Shown: positions 6,647-15,194 of the stretch, piece after piece
Position numbering within the stretch: position 1 is the first letter of the stretch
Layout: the number at the start of each line of letters is the position of its first letter
DNA from: Candidatus Sulfopaludibacter sp.
GTDB taxonomy: Bacteria > Acidobacteriota > Terriglobia > Bryobacterales > Bryobacteraceae
Direction: 5' to 3'
DNA length: 32,367 nt
Assembly: GCA_031292755.1 (NCBI GenBank)
Contig: JARLGM010000073.1
Span: 1 to 32,367 of the forward strand
Made by a program: the position numbers and the translations under genes
The notes under the pieces: model-generated
The model's database searches: none
The model's input: only the letters and a program-made list of their open reading frames with translations
What the model was told of the DNA's origin: nothing

Positions 6647-9600
6647 TTACCAAAGCAGCTTGAGTCCAAACTGAATCTGGCGGGACGTGGTGGACGTACT
6701 GGTGACCACTCCGGCGGTGGGCGAAACACCCGTGGGCGTGAACACGACGGCGTTCGGGGTATTGAAGTTGGCGCGGTCCAGGATGTTAAACAGTTCGGCC
6801 CGGAACTGCAAAGTGAGCCCTTCGCGGAGGGAAGTGTCCTTGAGGAAAGAGAGGTCCCACGTGGCCAGACCGGGGCCTATGAGAGTGTCTCTGCCCAGGT
6901 TGCCGTAGAATCCGCTATTATTCGGCGGGGCCAGGAAAGCCGCCGGGTTGAACCACTGATTCGGATTGCCCGGAACCGCTGGGCCCGTGAAGAACGGATT
7001 CACGAACGGCCGCACGGGATTGCGCGTGTCGCCGTTGTTCGAAGGGTTGTAACTGAGTTGCGGCGTGAAGGGGAAGCCGCCTTGCAGCGTCACAATCGAG
7101 TTGACGGTCCAGCCGGCGGCCAGCGCTTTTGCGGCGCCCGTCGCGGCCGTCCGGAAATGCTGGTGCGGTCCAAAGGGCAGAGCGTAGCTGGCGTTGATCG
7201 CACCCACATTGCGGACGTCGAAATTGGCCAGCCCTTTGTCGGCGCGGAGGTTGAAAGGGTTGGACGCCAATGCCGGTTCGCCGCCGGATGTCGTGGAATT
7301 GAGCGAATCGCCATCGTCCAGCGTCTTCGACCAGGTGTAGACGCCGCGCACGGACAGGCCCGCGCTGAAGCGGCGGTTCACATCGACCTGGAGAGCGTGG
7401 TAGGAGCTATCGCCTTCGGAAAAATAAGTCCAGGTGTTGGCCAGCGCGGGATTGGGCTTAGTCGAACTTGGAACGTAGTACGTGCCCGCGGGCACGGGCG
7501 TGCCGGCTATCCCCGCCGGGAAGTTGCCGGGGTAGGCCGCCGGACACGGCGCCGCGGGACAAATCACCGGAAAGGGTTCGTTGGAATCGATGCCGATCAG
7601 TTCGTGATATCCGTGCGACCCCACGTATCCCAGGGTGAGCGCGGTATTGGCGGAAAGTTCCTGCTGCACTCGAAGCGACCAGGAGATCAGCGTGGGGGTT
7701 TTCAGATTCGGCTGCACGCCGCCGGGAACGAGCTTGGCGGTGGCCGGAACCGCGGCCGCCGGGGAGACCGGTAGCTGCGAGAGCGGAACGTTGGGGAGGC
7801 TGTAGGTCGGGTTGAACGGCGCGTTCTGATCGGTGCGATAACCCAGAGCATCCTGAAGGTCGTTGTACATCCCGAACCCGGCGCGGATCACGGTCGCGCG
7901 GCTCTTCTGGAACGGCGTCCACGCCAGACCGGCGCGCGGCTGCGGCAGGAATTTTCCGTCGTTCTCCGTGAAGGCCGAATTCCCAATGGCCGGCTGGGTC
8001 GAGATGACTCCGTTCGCGAACGTGTACGTGGCGGCACGGCCGTGGACTTCGTTCCAGCCACTGGTGAATTCGTCTCGGAAGCCGATAGTGACCGTCAGTC
8101 CGGGGCGAAGGCGGATCACATCTTGGGCGTACCAGGCGCCGAACCACGAACGCCAGCCGAGCGGCGTGGGCGCGGGATCGTACAGCAGGCTCCCGGCGGT
8201 ACCTTGCAGGAATGTTTGCAGGCTCGAAAATGTTGCCTGGCCGTACTGGCTCAGCGCCAGGTTTTCGTTGGAGCGCAGACGCTGGAACCACCCGCCGAAG
8301 GTGAGCTGATGGCGCCCTTTGGTGTAGGACACGCGATCCTCGTAGGTGAACAGATTGCGCGCGACAACGAGATTGCTTCCGTTGTTGCTGCCGGCCAGGC
8401 TCAATTGCGCGGTGGGATTCGACGCGGCGCTGCCTCCCACCACCACCGCGCCGAGGGGAAGTCCCGTGAGAAAGCCCGGCAGGCCGGCGGCGGGAGTGCC
8501 GGGTGTCGGTTCTCCGGTAAAGAAATAAGCGGCGCGCGAATAGCCGAAGCGCGCGGTATTGAGCCAGGAGGGAGAAAAAACGTGGGTTTCTTCGATGCTG
8601 GCCACCTGCTCTCGCAGGCTTTCGGCGTCGGCGCTGTAAAGGTTGGTACTGGTAGGAGTGAAGTCTGCGCTGTCGTCGATGGTGTAGACGGCGTTCAGCG
8701 TGTCCTTTGGCGAGAGGATATGGTCCAGGCGGACGGTTCCGAAGTCGTCGCGAATGGTTTGCAGGGGATTGTTGAAGGCCTCGGCGATTCCGCCGAAATC
8801 GGGCGCGCCGGCTGTTGGTGCGGGCCAAGCGTTAATCAGCGGGGAGACTCCCACGAACGCCAGGCCCGAAGCCGGACAGGGGCTGGGTGCGGGGCTGACG
8901 AGATGGCAGGGCAGATACCCGTTGCGCGCATTGTTGTCGGGCACGAGGTCTACGCCGGTCTGGTGGAGGTGCTGGCGGAACGCTTCGTAGTTGGCGAATA
9001 GGAAGGTCTTGTTCTTTTGCACGGGTGCGCCGAGGGAGCCGCCGAACTGGTTGCGCTGAAAGCCCGGCGCGGAACCGGTGTCGAAGTAATTGGGAGTATC
9101 GAGCGCGTTATTGCGCAGAAATTCGAAGAGCGAGCCGTGCACCTGGTTGCTGCCGGATTGCGTGACGATGAGCACCTGCGCACCGGGCCGCTTACCGTAT
9201 TGGGCGCCGTAGCTATCCGTGAGCACGTTGAACTCCCGGACGGCATCCACGCCGAGGAGTTGCTGGCTGGCGCCGCCCGGCTGCATATTGTTTTCCGCCG
9301 CGCCGGTGAATTCCACGCCGTTCAGCAGAAACAGATTCTGCTGCGGCCGGTTTCCTTCCACCGGAAAATTGTTGCCCACCGTGGAGTTCGATACACCCAC
9401 GCCGCCAACCTTCTCCCAGGTAAAGTTGACCACCCCCGGATTGAGCGTGAGGAGCTCATCGTAACTGCGCCCATTGAGCGGCAGGTTCCTGATCTGTTGC
9501 TCGCCCACCAGGCCGGAGCGGTCTTCGGTGTTCACGCCTACCAGGGGGGCGTCACCATTCACGGTCACCTGCTGGCTGGATTCACCGACGGGAAGCGACA

Positions 9601-9892
9601 GGTCCACGGTGGCGCTCTGTCCCACCGCTAAATGCACGCCGGTTCGCACCTCTTCGTTGAACCCGGGCTTGCCGCTGCGAATCTCGTACTGCCCCACCGG
9701 CAGGGAGGAAAACTGGTAGTGGCCTTCCGGGTCGGTGGGGGCGCTGCGGACCACGGCGGTATCCACGTTTTTGGCTGTCACTACAGCGCCTGGGATTGCC
9801 GCGCCGGATGGATCGGTGACCGTGCCGGAAAGGCTGGCGGAAACCTGGGCGTGGAGTGAGACTACGAAAAAGCAGGCGGGGAAAAATCGCAT
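6647..9892 (-). CDS. TonB-dependent receptor, Oar-like, with carboxypeptidase-regulatory domain
   Basis: A 1081-residue outer-membrane protein. A short signal peptide (MRFFPACFFVVSLHAQ) precedes a carboxypeptidase-regulatory-like beta-sandwich, seen as LSGTVTDPSGAAIPGAVVTA through about residue 110. The plug region follows, with IRNLPLNGRSYDELLTLNPG near 135-155 and VREFNVLTDSYGAQYGKRPG near 220. The rest is a long TonB-dependent beta-barrel ending in QIQFGLKLLW, whose terminal aromatic residue fits the outer-membrane insertion signal. Such receptors import large substrates, and in Acidobacteriota they are abundant and mostly of unknown ligand. It stands alone on this strand and diverges from the small-protein gene at 9972. 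ATG 9892 has no good ribosome site, but no better start exists given the signal peptide. Confidence 0.93.
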   Translation of the reverse strand: MRFFPACFFVVSLHAQVSASLSGTVTDPSGAAIPGAVVTAKNVDTAVVRSAPTDPEGHYQFSSLPVGQYEIRSGKPGFNEEVRTGVHLAVGQSATVDLSLPVGESSQQVTVNGDAPLVGVNTEDRSGLVGEQQIRNLPLNGRSYDELLTLNPGVVNFTWEKVGGVGVSNSTVGNNFPVEGNRPQQNLFLLNGVEFTGAAENNMQPGGASQQLLGVDAVREFNVLTDSYGAQYGKRPGAQVLIVTQSGSNQVHGSLFEFLRNNALDTPNYFDTGSAPGFQRNQFGGSLGAPVQKNKTFLFANYEAFRQHLHQTGVDLVPDNNARNGYLPCHLVSPAPSPCPASGLAFVGVSPLINAWPAPTAGAPDFGGIAEAFNNPLQTIRDDFGTVRLDHILSPKDTLNAVYTIDDSADFTPTSTNLYSADAESLREQVASIEETHVFSPSWLNTARFGYSRAAYFFTGEPTPGTPAAGLPGFLTGLPLGAVVVGGSAASNPTAQLSLAGSNNGSNLVVARNLFTYEDRVSYTKGRHQLTFGGWFQRLRSNENLALSQYGQATFSSLQTFLQGTAGSLLYDPAPTPLGWRSWFGAWYAQDVIRLRPGLTVTIGFRDEFTSGWNEVHGRAATYTFANGVISTQPAIGNSAFTENDGKFLPQPRAGLAWTPFQKSRATVIRAGFGMYNDLQDALGYRTDQNAPFNPTYSLPNVPLSQLPVSPAAAVPATAKLVPGGVQPNLKTPTLISWSLRVQQELSANTALTLGYVGSHGYHELIGIDSNEPFPVICPAAPCPAAYPGNFPAGIAGTPVPAGTYYVPSSTKPNPALANTWTYFSEGDSSYHALQVDVNRRFSAGLSVRGVYTWSKTLDDGDSLNSTTSGGEPALASNPFNLRADKGLANFDVRNVGAINASYALPFGPHQHFRTAATGAAKALAAGWTVNSIVTLQGGFPFTPQLSYNPSNNGDTRNPVRPFVNPFFTGPAVPGNPNQWFNPAAFLAPPNNSGFYGNLGRDTLIGPGLATWDLSFLKDTSLREGLTLQFRAELFNILDRANFNTPNAVVFTPTGVSPTAGVVTSTSTTSRQIQFGLKLLW

Positions 9893-9897
9893 GGCAA

Positions 9898-9928
9898 GTG
9901 TACCGTAAACTGTTCAGTGTATCGTAAA
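9898..9928. promoter_or_regulatory. Candidate operator: 12-bp direct repeat in a divergent promoter region
   Basis: GTGTACCGTAAA (9898-9909) and GTGTATCGTAAA (9917-9928) are direct repeats differing at one base, with starts 19 bp apart. They sit directly upstream of the receptor gene on the minus strand and of the small-protein gene on the plus strand. A short inverted repeat, CACAG-ATCCA-CTGTG, follows at 9934-9948. The pattern fits a regulator binding to adjacent half-sites controlling both genes. The regulator is not in the window. Confidence 0.4.
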
Positions 9929-9971
9929 AATGACACAGATCCACTGTGCGATGATGTTAATACTCTCCGGG

Positions 9972-10331
9972 ATGCGTCGCGCGCTTGCAAGTTTGCTGCT
10001 GGTTCTGTTCAGCTTTTCGCTGATCGCGCCGGCGTTGCGCGCGGACGCCGGTCCGGATTTACCCGCCTGCTGCCGGCGTGACGGCAAGCACCATTGCGCG
10101 ATGGGCTCGGGAAATGCCGCGGGAGCGCTGGTGTTCGGCGCCAGGTGCCCGTCCTATCCGGGTTCCGCCGCCTATCCGGCCGGTGCAAATGTCGCGGTAG
10201 TGAAGAGTTCCGCGGCGGTCTTCGCCGCGCCCGCCAGTTATCCCGCAAGTCAAAGACACACTGTAGCCTGGCATTGCATAGCGCCCGGCAGATCGCATCA
10301 GAAGCGCGGACCTCCAGCACCTCTCGTTTAG
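9972..10331 (+). CDS. Small secreted Cys/His-rich protein
   Basis: About 119 residues. The N-terminus MRRALASLLLVLFSFSLIAP, followed by ALRADA, is a clear signal peptide or signal anchor. The mature part opens with LPACCRRDGKHHCAMGSG, a compact Cys-Cys/His-His-Cys cluster that could bind a metal or heme, with one more Cys (CPSYPGSAAYP) and a C-terminal basic tail SHQKRGPPAPLV. From memory, short acidobacterial proteins with this CCRRxGKHHC signature and RQKRGPP-type tail exist, but I cannot name a described family; DUF2946-like proteins are a possible comparison. ATGs at 9930, 9951 and 9954 are in frame. I preferred 9972 for its signal peptide, though no start has a strong ribosome site. A TonB receptor gene follows after 40 nt, suggesting one operon. 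Confidence 0.65.
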   Translation: MRRALASLLLVLFSFSLIAPALRADAGPDLPACCRRDGKHHCAMGSGNAAGALVFGARCPSYPGSAAYPAGANVAVVKSSAAVFAAPASYPASQRHTVAWHCIAPGRSHQKRGPPAPLV

Positions 10332-10371
10332 ATTCCATCAACCGGTTTCCAAACAATATAAGGAGAGGAAA

Positions 10372-12531
10372 GTGAAGACTATATTATTCTGTCTGTGCGC
10401 CTTGCCGGCGCTGGGGGCGGATCTGCGTGGCATTGTGCACGATCCGCAGCATCGTCCAATCGTTGGAGCGCAAGTGACCGTACATGGAATGACGGTGGCC
10501 AGCGATGCCAACGGCGAATTCCAGATCGGCGATATTCCGGAGGGCGCCTACACGATCGCAGTTTCCGCCCAGGGATTTCAACCGCTTGCGCGCCAGGTCA
10601 CCGTGACGGCCGGGAAGGATCCGGTATTGCATCTGCAACTGGAACTCGCCACGGTCAATGCGAGCGTGGACGTTTCCGGGGCGATGAGCCGGTTGAACAC
10701 GCAGACATCCACGGTGCAAACCACGGTTTCACCTGGGGAGATTGTCCGGACTGCCGGAGCGGATCAGACCAACAGCCTGGCGATGATCACCGATTTCACG
10801 CCGGGAGCTTACATGGTTCACGATATGCTGCACATGCGCGGCGGCCACCAGGTGAACTGGTTCCTGGACGGCATTCCGGTGGTCAACACCAATATCGCCG
10901 CCAATGTAGCGCCGCTGATCAATCCCAAGAACGTGGAAGAACTGGAAGTCGAACGCGGCGGATTTTCGAGTGAGTACGGCGACCGGACGTACGGTTTTTT
11001 CAACGTGGTGACGGCCTCCGGCTTCGATCGCAATAACGAAGGCGAGATCATCGCCTCGGCCGGAAATTTCTATTCCACCGACGATCAAATCAATTTTGGC
11101 AGCCACACGCAGCGCTTTGCGTACTACGCCAGCCTGGATGGAAGCCGCTCGGAACTGGGGCTCGCGCCGCCGGTTTCGCAGGTGATTCACGACCAATACA
11201 GCGGGCTGGGCGGATTTGTTTCCTTGTTCTACAACCCCGATGCCAACAACCAACTCCGCTGGATCGGCTCGGTTCGCGAAGACCACTACCAGGTTCCGAA
11301 CGGGCAGGACGATCAGGCCGCGGGAATCCGCGACCTCGATCTGGAGAAGGACTATCTGGCCGGTTTCCATTGGACCCACACCTTCGCCGGCGGTGTGACC
11401 TTCACGCTTTCACCCTATTACCACTTCAACAGCGCGCAGTACGCGGGAGGTCCCAACGACCTGCCTTTCGTGCTGAACGATAATGCCCGCTCGAATTACT
11501 TCGGCGGCCGCTCCGTCCTACAGGTGCAAAAGAAGCGACACAATCTACACGTTGGGATGGAAGTCTGGGGCCAGCACGACAACACCTTTTTCGGGCTCAT
11601 CGCCAATCCCGGCGGAGCGGTGTTGAACCAGGCGGAAACGCATTGGGCCAATTCAACCGCCCTCTTCCTGGAGGATCAATACACGGCCACATCGTGGTTG
11701 ACTTTCGACCTGGGGCTCCGGCTCACGCATTACAGCGGGCTGGTCAATGAAAACGCCACCGACCCGCGCTTGGGCGCGGCCATCCGAATTCCGCGCCTGA
11801 ACTGGATCCTGCACGGTTACTACGCGTATTACTACCAGCCGCCGCCGCTTGACAGCCTGGCCGGCCCGGCGCTGGACTTTGCGGTATCGCAGGGCTTCGG
11901 CTTCGTGCCTCTGAAGGGCGAACGCGACATCCAGCACGACATCGGCTTGAGCATCCCGGTCGGCGGATGGTCGGTGGACATGGACAACTTTCACACCAGC
12001 GCCCGCAATTTCCTGGACCACGACGTCATCGGCGACTCGGGCATTTTCATTCCGCTGACCGACCTGGGCGCGATTATCAGCGGCACGGAAGTCGCACTCC
12101 GCTCGCCGCGGCTCTTCCATATGGCACAGTGGCGGGTGGCGTATTCCAACCAGATCGCGCAGGGAATCGGGCCGATTAGCGGTGGCCTGCTGGAGGACGC
12201 ACCCACGGGCAATTTCCTGCTCGATCACGACCAGCGCAACACGCTGTCGTCGGTTCTCTCCCTGACCTTGCCGGGACACATGTGGGCCACGCCGGCATAC
12301 CAGTTCGGCTCCGGCTTTCTGAATGGGAACGGCCCATCGCACCTGCCGCCTCACTCCACCTTTGACCTTTCGATCGGCAAGACGATCGGGGAGCAGTGGA
12401 CCGTTTCCGCCAGCGCCGTCAACATCGCCAATACCCGATATCTGCTGGATACCAGCAATACATTCGGCGGCACTCACTACATCAATCCCCGGCAGATTTA
12501 CGGCGAGGTGAGATACCGGTTTCACTTTTGA
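10372..12531 (+). CDS. TonB-dependent receptor (719 aa)
   Basis: An outer-membrane importer starting with GTG at 10372, chosen because AGGAG lies 6 nt upstream and the next residues form a signal peptide (MKTILFCLCALPALGA). A carboxypeptidase-regulatory-like domain follows (LRGIVHDPQHRPIVGAQVTV, to about residue 100). The plug includes MRGGHQVNWFLDGIPVVNTN and VEELEVERGGFSSEYGDRTY near residues 155-205. The beta-barrel ends EVRYRFHF with the terminal phenylalanine of outer-membrane barrels. It is shorter than the two Oar-like receptors in this window and nearer the classical size. The gene lies behind the small Cys/His-rich secreted protein and 29 nt before a secreted M14 peptidase on the same strand, so the three may act together. 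The ligand is unknown; a metal complex or peptide is an inference from neighbours. Confidence 0.92.
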   Translation: MKTILFCLCALPALGADLRGIVHDPQHRPIVGAQVTVHGMTVASDANGEFQIGDIPEGAYTIAVSAQGFQPLARQVTVTAGKDPVLHLQLELATVNASVDVSGAMSRLNTQTSTVQTTVSPGEIVRTAGADQTNSLAMITDFTPGAYMVHDMLHMRGGHQVNWFLDGIPVVNTNIAANVAPLINPKNVEELEVERGGFSSEYGDRTYGFFNVVTASGFDRNNEGEIIASAGNFYSTDDQINFGSHTQRFAYYASLDGSRSELGLAPPVSQVIHDQYSGLGGFVSLFYNPDANNQLRWIGSVREDHYQVPNGQDDQAAGIRDLDLEKDYLAGFHWTHTFAGGVTFTLSPYYHFNSAQYAGGPNDLPFVLNDNARSNYFGGRSVLQVQKKRHNLHVGMEVWGQHDNTFFGLIANPGGAVLNQAETHWANSTALFLEDQYTATSWLTFDLGLRLTHYSGLVNENATDPRLGAAIRIPRLNWILHGYYAYYYQPPPLDSLAGPALDFAVSQGFGFVPLKGERDIQHDIGLSIPVGGWSVDMDNFHTSARNFLDHDVIGDSGIFIPLTDLGAIISGTEVALRSPRLFHMAQWRVAYSNQIAQGIGPISGGLLEDAPTGNFLLDHDQRNTLSSVLSLTLPGHMWATPAYQFGSGFLNGNGPSHLPPHSTFDLSIGKTIGEQWTVSASAVNIANTRYLLDTSNTFGGTHYINPRQIYGEVRYRFHF

Positions 12532-12560
12532 ACGGCAGTTCGCCTCCGGTAGAATGTGTC

Positions 12561-15161
12561 ATGCGAATTCGGTTGATTCTCTCGGCTGTTCTCATTCTGC
12601 GGGCCGCCGTGGCTCAGCAAATCACCACTCCGGAAAAGTTCTTCGGCTTCCAACTGGGAGCCGACAAGAAGATGGCGCGGTGGGACAAGATTGTCGAATA
12701 CTATGGCGTTCTGGAAAAGCAGAGCGGCGGCCGGATGAAGGTAATCAACATGGGGCCTACGTCCGAGGGCAACCCGTTCCTGATGGCGATCATGACATCG
12801 CCCGCCAACTTCGCCAAACTGGACCGGCTGCGCCAAGTCAACCTCCGGCTCAGCGACCCGCGCGGCCTGACGGAGGCACAGGCACACTCGCTGGTGGACG
12901 AAGGCAAAGCCGTGATCGTGCAATCCATGAGCATGCATGCGACCGAAATCGGCGGCACGCAAATGGCGCCCGAACTGGCGTACGATCTGCTCTCGCGGAA
13001 GGATGAGGAGGCCCGTCGCATCCTCGACAACGTCATCTTCATCGAAGTGCCCTGCTTCAATCCGGACGGCCAGATCATGGTGACCGACTGGTACAACAAA
13101 CAGCTCGGCACGCCGTACGAGGGCACCAACCCGCCGTGGCTGTACCAGAAGTACGCCGGCCACGATAACAACCGCGACGCGTTCCAGACAAACATACCGG
13201 ACTCGCAGTACATGGCGAAGATTCTGTTCACGGAGTGGCGGCCCGAAGCGTATGTGGATCACCACGGCATGGGCGGAAACGGCGCGCGCATCTTCCTGCC
13301 GCCCTATGCGGAGCCCGTGCGGCCTTTCGCCGACCCGATCCTCTGGCGCGAATTGAGCTGGTACGGCGCGCACATGGCGTATAAAGAGGAAGAGGCGAAT
13401 CTCTCCGGGGCCATCAACGACGCCATTTATTCCGGCTGGGGCCATTTCGGGTTTCACTGGATCACGCCCTTCCACAACATCGCCGGCATGCTCACCGAAT
13501 CCGCCGCGGCGCGGCTGGCCACCCCGCAGTTCGTGCATCCCGACGAACTGCGCGGCGAGACTCGCAACCTGCCGGTGTATGCGGCCGAGACGATTTTTCC
13601 CAATCCGTGGCCGGGCGGATGGTGGCATCTGCGCGACATCGTGGAGCGGCAAAAGGTATCCGCCTGGGCCACGCTGGACCTGGCCGCGCGCAATCGCGAA
13701 ACGGTGCTCTGGAATGCCTACCTGAAAGGCAAGCGCCAAACCGAGCGCGGCGCGGCGGGGAAGCCGGCCGCGTATCTCATCTCCACCTTGCAGCACGATC
13801 CGCTCACGTCCATCAAGATGATTGACAAGCTGCTGGTGCAGGGCATCGAGATCCAGCGCGCTTCGAAAGCGTTCACCACCGGCAGCGGCATGATGTATCC
13901 GGCCGGTTCCTTCGTGATCTCCCTGGCGCAACCCAAAATGGGCTTGATCCACTATCTGTTGGGGCGGACCTTTTATCCCGACAACGAATGGACGCGCAAC
14001 CGCGACGGCTCTCCCATCCGCCCCTACGACATGGCCACCGACACCATGTTCGAGTACATGGGGGTTCGCGTGGATCCTGTGGATGAATTGGGCGACGTAG
14101 CGATGGAAAAGCTTACCGCTCCAGTCGAGCCCGCCGGCAAGGTGACGCGCAGTGCCGGCGGCTATTCGCTGGACGGCCGCCTCAACGACAGTTTTCGCGC
14201 CATGAATCTGCTGTTCGATAAAGGCATTGCGGTGCGGCGCGTGGATCAGGCGTCCGCCGGTCTGCGTCCCGGCGATTTCCTGGCGCCCAGCGGTTCGGAG
14301 GCGGTGCTGGAAACGGTGGCCCGGCAGACCGGGGTGGATTTCGCTCCGCTGCGCGGCGCGGTCTCCACCGGCGTTCATGCGATGAAGCGGCAGCGGATCG
14401 CCATGTACCAGCGTTACGGAGGCGGCAACATCGATGAAGGTTGGACCCGCCTGGTGCTGGAGCAATTCAGCTTTCCGTATCAGTCGATTTTCGATCCCGA
14501 AATCAAGGCCGGAAATCTCATCGACAAGTACGACGTGCTGGTGATCCCGAGCGACAGTACCGCAACGATCACCGGCGAAGCACCGCCCGCGGGCGCCGCT
14601 CCGGGAGGGCGCGGCGGCCGTGGTGGCGGCGGAGGGGGCGGCGGACGCGGCGGTAACACGCCGCCGGATTACCGCACCGGACTCGGCGCGGAAGGCGTCA
14701 ATGCCATTCGCGAGTTCGTGCAGAAAGGCGGCACGTTGGTGACGCTGAACGGCGCTACCGCTTTTCCCGTGGACCGCCTCGGCATTGGCGTGCGCAACGT
14801 TCTGGCCGGCAAGACCACCAGGGAATTCTGGTGCCCCGGTTCCACGCTGAAAGCGACCTTCGACAACACCTACCCGCTAGCCTACGGAATGCCGTCGCGC
14901 GGGCTGGTTCTCTACCTGGACAGTCCCGCGTTTGAAGTCACGGCGCCAAGCGCGGAAAGCTACGACGTGGTGGCCCGTTATGCGGATCGCGATCTGCTGG
15001 AGAGCGGGTGGCTGGTGGGCGAAGAGAATCTCGCTCACAAAGCTGCCGTGGTCAGCGCCAAACTGGGTGAAGGCCGGGTAGTGCTGATCGGGTTCCCGGC
15101 GCAGCACCGGGCCCAGACGCACGCCACCTATAAGCTCCTCTTCAATGCGCTGGTCCGGTGA
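12561..15161 (+). CDS. Secreted M14-family zinc carboxypeptidase-like protein
   Basis: An 866-residue exported protein with signal peptide MRIRLILSAVLILRAAVAQ. The M14 domain comes first. MSMHATEIGG gives the HxxE zinc ligands (H126, E129), VPCFNPDGQ (residues 163-171) and GHDNNRDAFQ (200-209) are typical, and VDHHGMGG (232-239) supplies the later histidine. A region near residues 676-700 is almost all Gly, Arg, Ala and Pro. It interrupts a C-terminal alpha/beta domain with IREFVQKGGTLVTLNG and GEGRVVLIGFPAQHRA, resembling the class I glutamine-amidotransferase-like fold seen in large acidobacterial M14 proteins. I chose ATG 12561; the frame is open back to 12396, but that part overlaps the receptor gene and lacks a signal peptide. 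Expected reaction: removal of C-terminal residues from peptides; substrate unproven. Confidence 0.88.
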   Translation: MRIRLILSAVLILRAAVAQQITTPEKFFGFQLGADKKMARWDKIVEYYGVLEKQSGGRMKVINMGPTSEGNPFLMAIMTSPANFAKLDRLRQVNLRLSDPRGLTEAQAHSLVDEGKAVIVQSMSMHATEIGGTQMAPELAYDLLSRKDEEARRILDNVIFIEVPCFNPDGQIMVTDWYNKQLGTPYEGTNPPWLYQKYAGHDNNRDAFQTNIPDSQYMAKILFTEWRPEAYVDHHGMGGNGARIFLPPYAEPVRPFADPILWRELSWYGAHMAYKEEEANLSGAINDAIYSGWGHFGFHWITPFHNIAGMLTESAAARLATPQFVHPDELRGETRNLPVYAAETIFPNPWPGGWWHLRDIVERQKVSAWATLDLAARNRETVLWNAYLKGKRQTERGAAGKPAAYLISTLQHDPLTSIKMIDKLLVQGIEIQRASKAFTTGSGMMYPAGSFVISLAQPKMGLIHYLLGRTFYPDNEWTRNRDGSPIRPYDMATDTMFEYMGVRVDPVDELGDVAMEKLTAPVEPAGKVTRSAGGYSLDGRLNDSFRAMNLLFDKGIAVRRVDQASAGLRPGDFLAPSGSEAVLETVARQTGVDFAPLRGAVSTGVHAMKRQRIAMYQRYGGGNIDEGWTRLVLEQFSFPYQSIFDPEIKAGNLIDKYDVLVIPSDSTATITGEAPPAGAAPGGRGGRGGGGGGGGRGGNTPPDYRTGLGAEGVNAIREFVQKGGTLVTLNGATAFPVDRLGIGVRNVLAGKTTREFWCPGSTLKATFDNTYPLAYGMPSRGLVLYLDSPAFEVTAPSAESYDVVARYADRDLLESGWLVGEENLAHKAAVVSAKLGEGRVVLIGFPAQHRAQTHATYKLLFNALVR

Positions 15162-15194
15162 CGCGCGGCCGGTGAAATGAATTAACCTGGAGTA

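Noticed and set aside
9934..9948. CACAG-ATCCA-CTGTG inverted repeat near the small-protein start
   Set aside because: Short arms; kept only as a side note to the direct repeats, not as an independent site.
12396..12560. Upstream extension of the M14 peptidase
   Set aside because: It overlaps the end of the receptor gene in another frame and would bury the signal peptide that starts at 12561.
12522..14465. A 647-codon open frame antisense to the M14 peptidase
   Set aside because: It mirrors the codon bias of the real gene, is His/Arg-rich without domain motifs, and lies opposite a well-recognised protein. The same applies to long antisense frames over glnE, the receptors and nuoM.
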